From positions 5,113,542-5,177,541 of the forward strand of contig CM023534.1 in the NCBI GenBank assembly GCA_013350335.1: a stretch of DNA of 64,000 bases, read 5' to 3'. The DNA is from Chimonanthus salicifolius. Lineage: Eukaryota > Streptophyta > Magnoliopsida > Laurales > Calycanthaceae. Positions 1-13,300 of the stretch are shown one piece after another. A model generated the notes under the pieces. It was not told where the DNA came from, ran no database searches, and saw only the letters and a program-made list of their open reading frames with translations. Position numbers and translations under genes: made by a program. Positions within the stretch are counted from its first letter, which is position 1. Each line of letters opens with the position of its first letter.

Positions 1-3000
1 AGCCCTAACATGGATTATATGTGTCATGCTGGCTAGCCTAATACGAGATAAGATAAAATATTTTTACGTTCGATCAACTTTCAAGCTTTTAACATATTGT
101 TAGGTATCTAAGACTAGAACCAATAATGCAATACTTAATATAAGAGAAAAATGAAAGACTCTGCAGAAATGAGAGAAGGAAAAAGACAAGATTGTGACAG
201 AGTTTTGATTGATTACAACAGTTGACCCTATTTCATAGTCATTAACCCTCTAATCACCTTAATTATAACCTATTTTCTAATAGATCACATGACAGATGCC
301 AGAATAAATATATGTTCCTCAGGAATACGAGCAGTAATGTAGTCTCTCAGGCTATATAAAATGAATAAAAGCAGTGACACGAAGGTTACAAATGAAGTTG
401 AACTAATTTGATATAAAAGGCAAATTTTAGACTGAATCAATAATGAAGAATAGGGCATATTGAAACAACTTAGTCATGCAGTTCAGTAATTTTTAGTACA
501 ATTTATTGTAACTAGAATGGACCTTCTGTGCAAAGTATTAACAATCTCTACACAGGCAACCCTTGCAAGCCAAATTCTATATATGTTAAGAGGTTCTCTA
601 ACTTGTATGGCAAACTGCTGATACAGACCACACGATATAATCCATGTAGAAATCATTAAAATCGTATGGTATTGGCTAACACGCTTTGGCCATTTTTACC
701 TTGTACTGTAAGTTTGAAAAATATCAATCAATATTTTAAATATATTTGCCAGAATTTCAATTTGCGCAATGTTGATTCACTGTTTATGACTATATAATTT
801 AGATTACACTAATCCGTGAGGGTTGGTTTGGCGGTCAAGAATCCACCTGAGATGTGAGAGGTCTTGGGTTCAAGTCACTCTAAATACAAAAGACCATTTC
901 CCATAGTGTTCCTTAGTGTATATAAATAGGAAGATTTTTACATGTCTTAAGGATTAGTCAGATACTCAATATGTATAATTCTTAAAGTTGCAAAAGGTGA
1001 GGGTTTGGATATTTTTTTCTATAAGTATGGCATGTAATCAGCAGTTGGGGACACACCCGAATGAATGGAATAAATTTTATCTTTCATAGAAAAATTATTT
1101 GAAGCTCAAGCAACCAAGAATTGCAGTCGAGTCAAGCAGTAGTGCAAAAACTGAGTCCTGACTGAGTCATGAAGGAGTTGAGAGTGACTGAGTCAGTGTA
1201 TTTCAACAACTCCTTTGTTTTCATACGCCTCATTAGTTTGGTCCAGGAATTGGAGACTAATTGTGTCAATTTAAGGGTGGAGATTGTCGAAGTTAATTGG
1301 ACATTTTATTGAGTAATTAATCTGCTGCATTGATAATAGACCAAATTGATTTGATTCAATCATAACCATCGATTATTTAAGTTGGATTTACTATTTAAAA
1401 TCCGGGAGTTGCGTTGAACCCTTTTAGTTCTTTAAGTTCCTCAACTAGGGTATTCGGGTTGTCTCTTCCGCTAAGCGATTGAGGTTGGATGCCCTATTCT
1501 ACCCAAGTCTCCATCACTTTCCCTATGTTGCCTTTTTCAAGATTCAAATATATAGCATGATACTTGCTAAGATACTCTTGTTAAGAACCTGATTAATATG
1601 CTCAAAACTAATAATACATATTTTACCATTTATTCTTATTCCATTCTTAGATTAGCCCATGCTAAGAATTGTAGTTAATATATACTAATATATAGTGTTT
1701 AATGAAGATTTCGACGTGAAGAAAATGGATGAGTTGTACTGAGAATGAGTTCACAACCACTATCACATTTCCATAGAAGAAAAGTCTCTCTCTCTCTCTG
1801 GTTGACAAAGTCACAAACTTGTTTGGAATGACAACCACAAGCACTATTGATGTCAAGGTACACTCCAAGAAAGAGGTGTTAAACGGGTGATGCCTATTTT
1901 GATCTGGATAAAGCCCAAAAGTTTTTTCAGCTTAAGTGAGAAGCAATGTCAGTGGGCTTGCTAATTGCTAAGGTCATATCATAAACATATTTTATATAAA
2001 CCCTATCCCCATCAGACTTGGTTGTTAATGGGGCCTTCAAACTTAGATCTGCTCACTAGGTTTAGGTTTAGGTTTCTAGTCATGGTTTTCCATCAATTTG
2101 TCATCAGGCAAGATCAAGTTAGCTCATAGTTTGTTAAAAAATACAGTCTATGCGTGTGACATTGTGGGAAAATCCTTTTTGCAATCTATCAGTGTTTTGC
2201 GGGCAGGGTTCAGACGAGTGATAGACCGAGGTGTATCGGCACCCCGTATTGACTCAGCACATTTTTTACCCCATGTCACAATATGGGTTGCATGTAGGGG
2301 TGTAGTCAGAGAACTTTCACTAATCTCATCGTCTCGGCCTTTTACCTAGTCCGATAAGTAAAAACCATACCAAGAGGCCCAAGTTGATAGTTGGGCCTTA
2401 ACGCAACATGTTGATTTTTAAAGTAGTCTGGGCCAGCCTGGGGTCAACATTTCCAGCCCCTGAGACTTAAAATCAAGCCCAGGGTCAGACTGTTAATAAA
2501 TTATTAGGTCCATTCATGTTGAATCGGTCTGGCTAAGGTGAGCCCAAACGCAGCCCGTTTAACAACAGTTTACTAAGGTAGATATTTGGTCCTGGAGGAA
2601 TTTTATTAGCCCCCATCCGGCCCAAAGTAGGGTTTGTTGAGGATGAACTTAGCTTGGCTGATTCGCAACCATTGGGTCTGTTCAACTCTTTGACACTGTT
2701 AATCCCGGATCATCCGCTAATTAAATATAATTAATCAGCTTTAAAGCAATGATTAAGAAGAGTATAAGCTTGCCCCTGATTGTAACATGGAACTTTCTTC
2801 TGCAGGTGGTGGTGTGGGGTAGCTAGCTATTGACAAAGGGATCCCATCACATGACCACCTAACAATCTACCATTGTGACCGGTCGAGATATCGGTCAATA
2901 TTTGGACCTCTGATTGTGAGTTTAAATTATAGTTGGAACGAGGCAGTGATTTTTCATTATGCCAACATTAGGAAGATTAATGTCTCAAACCAACAACAAT

Positions 3001-5200
3001 GAGCATGCTTGTTTTAACTTTTAACCATCTAGGTCACTGATGGGAATTTTTTACTTTTAAAGACTAAGGGGAATATGGTCTAATTGCTAATTAATTAACA
3101 AAAGAAATTGTATTAAAATAACTAAAAAATTAAAATGCATTTTGAAATATTGGTTTTGTCAGAAAATCTATCAATACATAAATTTCATTACAAGGTTGTG
3201 ATTTTGTGTATACAAAGGAGTTTGACTGATTGTTAGGAAACCGTCTCAATAATTGAACATTGAGTTAGATACCTACTCCACCCCAAAGGGCCACTCTGTA
3301 TAAAGTTATTTAGTGTGCGTGAGTTCGGAAACTTACACATGTTCTGATGATTAGTTGGATGCTTTAAGAGATTTGAATATCTTAATTATACAAAAAAGAT
3401 TGTGATTTTGTATAGCTTTATCATTTTCTTCGTCTAATAATACATCAGTTCACACCTAAATAGATATTGTATATGTTTATGACATAGTTTCATAAAATCA
3501 GCATAATTTTTATCATTACACAATATATTATATCTTTTATAGTGTTCCTATTATATTTATTATCTACAAAATATTTTAAAGGTTCTCCAATAAGCTAATT
3601 TCTAATTTTCTCTTTTAATTGATGTTATTTTTCATATTTTAACACTAGTGTTGTCATTTTTGTCAAAATTATTCATCCTACGCTTAAAATTTAATTTGAT
3701 AAATTGTCAAAACTTCCAAAACATAAGATTCTCAACCATTTCTTTGAGGAATCTTCTTACCATACCTTTACACTCAAGGGTCAAACATTGGAAATTAAGA
3801 AGATCGCAATTTGGAAGACATAGGCCCTCAACTAAGCTGCTTGATGAGATCCTAACCTTCCATAAATAGACCATGTAGAGAACAGTCAAATCTCATCCAT
3901 TCAATTTTTGATATTTCGATGGCTGTGATCATTCGAAGAGGTTGGCATGTACTTTAAATCCAATGGACCAGATTAAAATGACAACCTTCCTTTCTAGTAC
4001 AAACAAGCATTGAATACAATCTTTTCTTGGGAGCACTAGCATTTATACTTTCGTGCATAACAGGACAAATTTAATGAACTTCTGCTTTTGGTAGAGTGTG
4101 TCTTATTTTATTTAAAAAAAAAAAATAATTCATACAGTCACATCTCTTAATTAATTTTACTGCTCTAAGTACTGAGGTTTTTAAAATGCTTATCTGTAAT
4201 TAGAAATGTTTATATATATTTAAATATATTGTCACAATTTTTTATCAATTCATAATAAAATTGCGTATATTCTCTCTATATATAATCATCTATCAAATGA
4301 ATTCAGTTACATGAAACTCATCAACCTGATAATATATCTCATTGGAGAGTCTCATTTAATGTATTTTGTTAACTTAATTTTTTTCAAAAAACTGATCATC
4401 AGATGGATGGTTGCTTTGTAATCAAAGGTGTCCGTTCGAAACCCCTATTTTACTTTTTATAAATAATATTTAATCTTATTGTTAAGATGAGAGTAAAGAT
4501 CATTCCTCATATTTAAAACTTTAATATCTATTTTTATTAAATTATTAGTTATTAATCTTTATAATTTCAATCAATATGTCTACTCGAACAAATTCTAAAC
4601 CCATATTAATCGACTTGCAAACTAAATAAGTATAGTTTAAACCTCTAAACTCAATCCCAACTAAGCTAATAATAAGAATCCAAAGAAAAGAATGGCAGTA
4701 TTAATATAATAAAAAGAGAATAATTTATATTAACATTTTGCATATTACAAATTACAGAATTATAGAAGTAAAAGATCAATAGAGATACCAAATATAATGA
4801 TCTTTTGATAGAAATGAAATTACATAAAATTAAGAGGAAAAAAAAACCTTTTATTCAACTCATTTATTTTTTTAAATTGAACAATGCAGATAGTGGATGA
4901 GCGAAATTCAACACAAATGTCACCCATCCCGGCCCCAATTGAGTTTCAAAGGGGGCTGTGACCGATCGAGGGAATTTTTTTTTTTTTTCTAAATTCATAT
5001 CAAATATTGTATTTAAAATTAGAATTAGAATTAGAATTGGAATTAAAATAAAAATAAAAATATCTTGTCATTTACTAGAGACGATGTTCACACGTATTTT
5101 TCTCTATAAAAAAGAGTGCCAACAGACAGAAGCCTAGCCGTATGTGCCCTTCTATCCGTTATCACCTAACGGCGTCAAATAACTCCCTCTCTTTTCCCGC
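1..5200. other. Gene-free AT-rich stretch
   Basis: No open reading frame here resembles a known protein, and none has convincing exon structure. Visible content is AT-rich low-complexity DNA, a possible tRNA-derived SINE near 817-1000 (listed separately), another tRNA-like B-box (gttcgaaacccc) near 4434, and blocks rich in 'gggcc'/'cccgg' around 2370-2640 that look like old repeat DNA. The right edge runs into the promoter of the F-box gene. Confidence 0.5.
817..1005 (+). repeat. Possible tRNA-derived SINE
   Basis: The segment has an A-box-like TGGTTTGGCGG near 825 and a B-box-like GGTTCAAGTCA near 868, about 40 bases apart as in RNA polymerase III promoters of tRNA-derived SINEs. It does not fold into a full tRNA, and I could not define target-site duplications. 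It could instead be a degenerate tRNA-like repeat. Confidence 0.35.
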
Positions 5201-5270
5201 GCCATATCAGACGTAGGTCGTAACGGTGCCGTTACCCCGTTACCGTCTTCTCTCTCTAAAATCTAATTGC

Positions 5271-5277
5271 TATAAAA
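5271..5277 (+). promoter_or_regulatory. TATA box of the F-box gene
   Basis: TATAAAA sits in a pyrimidine-rich promoter (CT-rich block just upstream) and precedes a GC-richer, leader-like region with gagcgagcgagc repeats. A start site about 30 bases downstream would give a first leader exon from about 5300 to 5644. The assignment is inferred from sequence only. Confidence 0.5.
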
Positions 5278-5644
5278 GTCTATTTCTTGCAAAGGTCGCT
5301 GGTTTTGCCGGTGAGCGAGGGAGGGAGCGAGCGAGCGAGCGACCCAGCGTTTGATACCGATTTTTGCATTTCTTCTAGAAACCCTAATTTCTCTTATTTT
5401 TGCATCTTGAGACGATTGCATGCAGAGAATCCATCGACTTCTCTCCATCCCAAAGCTTAAATCTTACGGATCGGATCTTTTCAACCGGAGCTACGACGAA
5501 CCGGAAGAAAATCTGCCGATTCGGGTGTAGATTCGATTAGTTTTGAGGTGAAAACAACTTATGATGGCCGGGAAATGATTTTTCACTGTTCAATCGAGCT
5601 TTCTTGGCGGGCGGACGGTGGAGATTCGAGGATCGGGAGGAAAG

Positions 5645-7825
5645 GTAGAATTTTTAGGTATTTTTTATGTTTTCCTTTTTGTTGCTCTCTCTCTCTCTCT
5701 CTCTCTTTCTGATTTATTTACCTGAAATCCTAAATAAATAGATATTTTGCTTTTCCTTTGAAAGGTTGGATTTCGCTCTTTTCATCAATGTATCTTTAAT
5801 CCACATGTTTTCATCTGGATCTATTTAGGCTCTCGTTGAATGCATGGAAAGGGAAGTGCTTTCCTGTAAAATAGCCAAATTTTAAGCAAAAGTGGATAAT
5901 AAGTGTCCTTTTCTTTTTAATTTTATTTTCCTGGAAAATGATTCCTTTCCTTGCATCCAAACAGAGAACTCAGAAGGAAGATAATTTCCTGGAAAATGGC
6001 CATTGTGAGGATCTGTCCATGGATGCACATCCCAGGAAATTGAACAGAAACAGGGATGTGAGTTTTCTTCAAAGAAGAGGGCTTTCTTGGAGGATCCTAT
6101 TTTGGCTAAAAGTATAATTACTTTTAACCATTTTGTTAGAAGATGTTTATTTCTAGCAATGTATTTCCTTTCCATGGATCCAAACTGTGCCTATATTTTC
6201 TTTTTAGTCACTCGAAAGAAAGGGAAAGAAAAATCATGCCTATAATTTCCTTAATAATTGTTCTCTCCATGAAGGTTCTTTCTTTTACATGCAACCGCTT
6301 ACAGCCTTTAATGATCTGTGGAACATTTTCACAACCCCAAATGAACAGGACAATGTTGTTACAAATGGTTTTAATCTTCAGAAAATGCTAAAGGTACTCG
6401 ATGAATGTACCATTTTTTTACTCACTGATTTCACCACTACTTTGATTGGATCTCTTGTAGCACTTTAAATGCCTAGAAATTGTAGCTTGCCATATCAGCA
6501 CCAAGGCAAAGAAAGGGTACAATCTCTATGTGTATATAGCATCTCCCTTAAACTTCTTGTTATTTGAAGTTCTGGTATAAACTTCAATATTAAGCTGTGC
6601 TGCATGAAAGTCTTCACTTCCTCCCCTCCTAATGCTTCCCAAATAGGTACTGGGAATGTTTCATGAATTGAAACAAACCAGGTACTTTTTTGTATTGATT
6701 TTGGTGATTTTTTTTTTGTTCTTCTATTTGGTGAAGAAAAGCTAGAGATGGTAGAAATCCCCATAAAGCTATGCTGTTTTCCCTTTCTTCGTTGACGCAT
6801 ACCATAATGAATTTGTTCTGTTGCAAATTTTGGATACACCTATAGACACTAATACCTGGGGGTGTTTGTCCGAACCCAGCCCGACTTAAATAAACGGGCT
6901 TGAACAAGATCTTTTTGTCCATTGGTCCGGGATGGGCCTTTAGGTCCATTTATTTTTTATATAATTTTTCATTTTTTGTTTAATAAATTGAAAACATAAT
7001 CATACAGATTAAAAGAAGACTTAAAAATCGATCATCTTTTAAAATTTCTTCTCAAAAATCAATTTCTAGCTGCTCAATCTTAATGGTCAAAATCACTAGA
7101 CATCATCTTTTCAAGGATGTCGACCAACTTTGATTATCAAGATCAAGAGGCTAGAAATGGAGTTTTGGGCTGAAGTTTTATCTGGTGGTAGAATATTTAT
7201 GTGTACTTTCAATATGTATAGTTAGATTTTCAAGTTACAAAACACAAATTTAAAAGGAATTTGTAAGAGCTGAAAGTTTTTGGAATTTATAAATTTCTCC
7301 ATGTTTGGTGAATTGAGTATTCTGGAGTGGGAATTTTGTAAAACCACATTGTTCAAATTTTAGTGGTTCTACAAATCCAAGTGAAAGTGCTATGTTGGAA
7401 TTCCAAAGTGTGGCACTTTAGATTATGAAATTCTTAGATTCCAACTAATAATTCTAAGCGGACCAAAGACAGAAGTGATATTGCAAGAACTCTCCAAATT
7501 TAAAAACTACCAAATTATCTAATTCTGTAGTTTGGGTAAATTATGAATGCTGCTAGAATTTTCTACCTGACAGAGCCGTTTGGTAGCCTGAGATACGATG
7601 ATGGACTGTGTGGTTTGATGGAATTCTTGGCTATAAAAATACAAAGAATTCTACAGATTCTGATTACTCTGGACAACCAAACAGGGACTGAAAAGATTGT
7701 TTCAGAAATAATTAGTTATCACTTAATTTCTTTGTCCATGTTGTCCAAGCAAAATTTAAATTTGAATTGCCTTTCAGTTATTGCCCCTGCATTAATAATT
7801 GGTAAAATTGATTTTTGACCTGCAG
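5645..7825 (+). other. Leader (5'-UTR) intron of the F-box gene
   Basis: A donor (AAAG|GTAGAA) at 5644/5645, followed by a CT-rich tract at about 5685-5706, and an acceptor (GACCTGCAG) ending at 7825, 30 bases before the start codon, bound a 2.2 kb stretch with no conserved coding sequence. Alternative acceptors (CCTATAG at 7837, TTTCAAG at about 7847) are possible. Members of this F-box family often have a coding region free of introns, so an intron confined to the leader is plausible. Inside is AT-rich DNA with a possible old MITE between about 5880 and 6240. Confidence 0.5.
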
Positions 7826-7855
7826 TATTTCCTATAGAAATTTCAAGGACAAAAG

Positions 7856-8906
7856 ATGCAGTCAAAAACTAGAATCTACATTGATCCTTCTCCAGATTTG
7901 GATGATTTTGACAGAATCCCTGATTCTATAGTCCTTATCATCCTCAACAAGATTGCTGATGTTCGGTCCTTGGGCCGCTGTGCTGTTGTATCCAAGCGCT
8001 TCAACTCCCTTGTTCCCCTCGTGCATGATGTCTATGTAAAGATAGATAGAGTTGTGTCTGTTGATGGTAGTGATGATGAGAACGTTGAATCCTCTTCACA
8101 GAAACCCCGCAATCTTTTCTCTCATCTTCTTAAGATCATGCTCTTCACGCTTTTTAAACCCTTTCACCACTTACGTGATGGCAACAATGCAAACAAACCT
8201 CTTCTTCCCCAACTTTCTCATCACTCTGCCGAGCAAGTCCTCAAGAACTTTAATCATATTCAGAACCTCCAGATAGAATTACCTGCTGGTGATGTTGTCA
8301 CTGAAGATGGGGTTCTTCTGAAATGGAAAGCTGAATTTGGCAGCACTCTCCAGAATTGTGTCATATTAGGAGGTACTCAGATAGACAGGAAGCCAGTTTC
8401 TGATCAAGAACAACTAGAGGACAATGGAAGCATACCGGAGTCGTTTTATACAAATGGTGGGTTGAAGTTGCGGGTGGTATGGACTATTAGCTCTTTGATT
8501 GCTGCTTCCTCAAGGCACTATTTGTTACAACCGATAATTAAGGACCATCCTACATTGAAGAGCCTGGTTCTAACGGATGCAGATGGGCAAGGAACGCTTA
8601 GTATGTCTGGTGAGCAGTTGAGAGAATTCAGGGAGAAACCGCTGGCTGCTTCAGCATCTTCAACCAGGACCCAGGTTCCAGCTTCAAACATGAAGTTGAG
8701 GTATGCACCATATCTAGAACTTCCAGAGGGTATCAGGATGCAAGGAGCAACATTGGTGGCAATTAAGCCATCTGGGGAGGGTACTGGATGTGGTAGGAAG
8801 GAGACAGAGGACATTTCTGTCTGGAGCATTTGATGGTCCATTTAAGACAGCTGTGAGGACATTGTTGAAGCGGCGGACTTATCTGTTAGAGATGAATGGT
8901 TTCTGA
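7856..8906 (+). CDS. F-box protein (At5g46170/At4g18380 type), frameshifted near its C-terminus
   Basis: This encodes a likely substrate-recognition subunit of an SCF ubiquitin ligase. The F-box spans about residues 16-60 (DDFDRIPDSIVLIILNKI, then GRCAVVSKRFNSLVP). The rest matches the plant-specific family typified by Arabidopsis At5g46170 and At4g18380, with blocks VLKNF, IELPAGD, DGVLLKWKAEFGSTLQNCVI, GSIPESFYTNGGLKLRV, SLIAASSRHYLLQPII and LVLTDADGQG. The start is the ATG just after the leader-intron acceptor, and the coding part is one exon. The uninterrupted frame stops at 8831-8833 after 325 residues. The family's C-terminal block (GAFDGPFKTAV...LLEMNGF) follows at once in another frame and ends at a TGA at 8904-8906. 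The shift lies at about 8815-8823 and fits loss of a CT dinucleotide or gain of one base. This is either a truncated allele or an assembly error. Family assignment is firm; the molecular target is unknown. Confidence 0.85.
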
Positions 8907-10372
8907 GACCCTTCTGGTATTCATTTCTTGTTTCTTTAGCACCCGGCGAAATTAAGTGAGATATAGCCCGAGTACGACGTCGGCCTGCTTAATTTCTGTT
9001 GTCTAAGGACTGGGATGTGGGATGTGACTTCTGCAGTCTTTGTTGTATAGGTTTTTATGTGATGTTGCTGCTGGTGAGTCACAACCTCTCTGCTTTTCTT
9101 TCTTTTGCCTGTGTAGAGTAGTTAACTGCCTGTTTTGTATCTACGTACATACTGATATTTATGAGAGAAAATTAGCAGTTGGCATTTTCTTTCCGATGCC
9201 TGCTCCTTTCATCGTGTATGGTAATTTATAGCTTTCTGGATCAACTGCTGTTTTCTTTTGAAATGTAAATGGAATTCTGAGGGTTTTAGTTCAAGACTAA
9301 AGATGCAGTAAATGGACTTGAACTGCATTCAACTTATGCCCAAGAGATCCAAGTTGCTCACAGGTGGAGCTTAGTAGCCTTGCCCCATATATTCCTACCA
9401 TCACTTTCTATATTACCCTATAAGTAAAATTAATTTCCAATTTAATTGTCTGATATGCATTTTGAGACTGTTCTAAAATAGTTGTCTGATATGCTATTTT
9501 GACTCTCTCTATCTACTATGAGTATATATCTTTTCTTTATTGAAAGAGTTTCAGGATGTTGGAGAAAAGTTCATAAGTCTTTTAAGAACTCTTTCTTAAA
9601 AAATTCAAAATTTTAAAATGGGATAATTAGAATGAGACGGAGGAAGTATCAAATATCCTTGCTATCACTCATGTTCAAAGGCAACTCATAGGATGGAATG
9701 ACACCTGTGCGGCATTTTCATTGGAATGGACACAGGTTTGGAGTTTCATGTGCTGTCAAATAAATATATTTTTTGCCCGTTAATTGAGACGATAATATTT
9801 ATAGAAAAGACAATACTAAATTGATAACCATGTAAAAGAGAGGATATTTTTTGTATTTTAAAAATATAATATTCCAATCAAGTGTCCCAAACCAGACAGG
9901 ATCATGTTTGTTTTAGAGTAGATGCAAGCACGTTGCATTGATTGCGGGCATGTTTTTATCTTTTACATTTAAATAACTAAAAACCTGTTAAAATGGTATT
10001 CTTTAATATTTCAGTATACTCTGAATCAAATCATCAAAGTATCTTGTTCAGGATTGACATACATGGGATGTCTAACTTGCACTGATTGCGTTGACACTTT
10101 TGCATGCAAATATGATTGACATGACAAAATGGAGCATTTAAATCGTCCTCTAATTGTAAACTTGTATGATGTAACAAGTAAATTATGGGAAAAAATGACG
10201 AGACATCTTCTCAAGAATGGGAAAGAAAGGATTAAGTGATGCCTTGGGGTAACGGGACAGTAATTTTCTGCCTTTTTCACAAATTTTTGGAGGTTCAAGC
10301 CTGTTTCATGAAGATCAAAATCTAGATACATGCACGAAAAAACACTATATGCTCTACATCATAAACATTTAA
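8907..10372. other. Intergenic region between convergent F-box and NSE1 genes
   Basis: This holds the 3' UTRs of the F-box gene (plus strand) and NSE1 (minus strand) and AT-rich DNA. From about 9440 to 9655 there is a degraded Stowaway-like MITE: its right end reads gagacggaggaagta, and an internal 'aaaatagttgtct' motif is shared with the better-preserved element at 24,869-25,053. No further gene is visible. Confidence 0.45.
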
Positions 10373-13300
10373 CTAGATTTGCCTCAGGCGCTTGGATCTT
10401 CGTGTTTTCTTCCCAATACCCTCAACTGGCATAGAGGTCTCAGAGGGACCAGATCCAACAGTATCAACCTGTTCGGATTTGCAGCTCTTATGTTTCTTTC
10501 TCAAGCGAGGACTAGCAGAAGCTCCTTGGCTTTGTTCAGGTATGTCTGCATCAGCTTCCTCTTCTGCAGTCAACTCTGGACACTGCCATTGAGTGCCACA
10601 ACCTGGACAAACTCTTGCAACCTGTCTCACAGATTTAGGCAATTTAGGAAGTCTGCCGATTATGAATTACAAAAATGAAATACAAGTGAGCAGACTACTG
10701 TTATGTAACCCAAGCCACAACTAGTTTGCATGTTTTGACAGAAAGGGTGGCATTTAATTCTGCACATGAGTGCGAAATTGAAAATTCGCAAGATAAAAAC
10801 AGTTCCCAAATTTTTGCCCAAATCAATATCAGCAATTAGATCTCTCTTTCTCTCTCTCTGAGGTAATTGACACTGCTAAATGTGATGAGGAAGAAAATGT
10901 TAACAGTAGTTAAACTTACAAGGTACCAATTTCCAGACTACCCTCAGAGGCATAATAGATCAGATGCAAACCTAAAAGTAGAACTGTAATTTGATGGGGA
11001 AGTAAGAAAAAAATAATACCCTTCTCTGTGAAAATTTCTTTTCTAAACAATAGTCATGGATTCTAACATTGCAATCTTCATTGCTGCAAAGATCTGCCTG
11101 TCATTAAAAACATTTAAACTGAGTTTTAAATACAGGAGAAATGAGATGAGCAAAGAAACAAGCAGAAGGCCCAGCCAGACTAGTATTCACAATAGCTAAA
11201 ATTCATGCAATTTAATCAGATCTTATTTTTCATGAGAATACTGAGCATGCAAATGCTAGAATATAGGCAGATAACAATCAGGGCATATTTTTGGCATTAC
11301 CCAATACCGCAAGTAGAATATGTATTTGGGCTGGACATGTGAGTGTCCAATCCGATGCACATCTGGAGCAAAACAGCAGTGGCTTCCACACGAGGTTAAT
11401 GTCTATCCACAATATTTGAACGAAATCAATGTTCGTAATGTCCCTAGTCTTGCCTGAAACACCACACAAATTTATACGGTCCTACTTGAAACAAAAGGAT
11501 GTTGATTTGGCTGCAAAGGTGTAACAGCTTTAAGCATATCTAGGCCTGCAAGTTGAATGTAGGCCCTTCTGTGCCCAAGCTCCAGGTCCCTGGTTGAAAG
11601 GCACCCACCTAGGCTCGAACCCTCCATTAGCTGTAATTCTTTATGAATAATAAAAGATATTTGCTTTTTTTTTTTTTCCGGATGACAACATTGTGCTTTC
11701 TTAATGTCGATATCCCTTTCTTAATATCAATATCGCAGAGACAAAACAACAAATATTTATATATGAATTTTAAAATATCTACATGGCTGCACCAAGCAAA
11801 TTAGGTTTACATCTTGTTTCTTAGGATGAAAGTCCTTGACTACTCACTCTTGTGCCTCCACTACTATTGCAAAAACATCTTAGCTGTCCACCTGAACTTT
11901 CAAGGGAGAACCATGTGAAGTGACAAAAAGTCTCACATCGGTTAACTCAAGAAATCAATGATTTCATATAACACTTGAGACACTCTCCTCTTACGGCTAG
12001 ATTTTGAGAGTGAGTTCTACCTCAAGAATGTTATCATGTCATGGTTTTCTAACATAGTTATCAAAGCAGGTTTCGCGTATCCAGTGCACGGTAGGGCATA
12101 TCTCAAGTTTCCACATGCAGCCGTAGAGCGCAGCTGCAAGTGTGTCAAGTTTCCACGTGTAGTCATAGGGTCCACCTGCACGTGAGGACGGATGTGAAGT
12201 GACAAAAAGTCCCACATCGATTAATTTAAGAAATCAATGACCCCATATAACACTTGAGGCACCCCATCTCAACGGCTAGCTTCTAAGAGTGAATTCTACA
12301 TAAAAAATATTATCGTGTCACCATTTTACAATTACTAGTCCCAAAACGTATAGTGATCCAACTCTATTAAGATTAGATCTTCCCATATGTAGTCCACCTA
12401 AAGGGCAAGAAGGTTAGGATATGATAACACCAACGATTCTTAAAAAACAGTCAGTCTTTCTACCTTTCAACCCGAATAATCAACATTTGGAGGAAATATG
12501 CCCAAAGAGACAGTATCCTACCTAATAATTAATTTCCTCATTGCTCCAAATCCACTGTAAAACAAAGAACCATCCATTCTTAATTTTGAAAGATCTACAG
12601 TTTCAGCGAACAATGTACAGTCCATAATGAGTCAGGTACAAATCCAAATCCAAAATCAGTTAGCAGTCCATTTTGTCGATATCATAATCCAATTTGTAGA
12701 TTAGTTGTCACGTGTATTAATTAGGCATGCACAAGATATCCACAAGTTTGAGCCACTATGATAACATTTATGATGTTCGAACTCAAAAAAGCACTTGACA
12801 TATTCAGCAAAATGAAATTATTTGCTAATTGCAACAAATTACCTTGACTCCAGCTTCATTACAGATGTCACATGAAGGAACTTCATTGTTCCGGAGCCAG
12901 CTACGTAGATCAAGGAATGATCTGATCCCAAGGCCAATATTACCATTTGCAGTATAACAGAGCCACTGGTCCCGCACAAGATCATTGAGCGCTTTTTCCT
13001 TTTGAGATATTGAGAAATTCTTGAATGCAGCAGGAACTTGAGACTGACTTCCCTGCCCTCCCTGAATCTGGAATAAAACCAAGTCTTTAAAGGTCAAATA
13101 GAATGCAAGGATACGGTACAATCTTGTCCAACTAGAATCGCCCATGCTGAACTGCTGATTTGCAATATACAGAGATGATATCCCAATTCTTCAGCATACA
13201 AACACATCAAGCAAATGCCTGAGGAAATCTCAAGAATGAATGAATTACCAAAAAAGAAATTTCTTTTAATGATAAGAAAGAAAAAAGTCATCAGAAGTTT

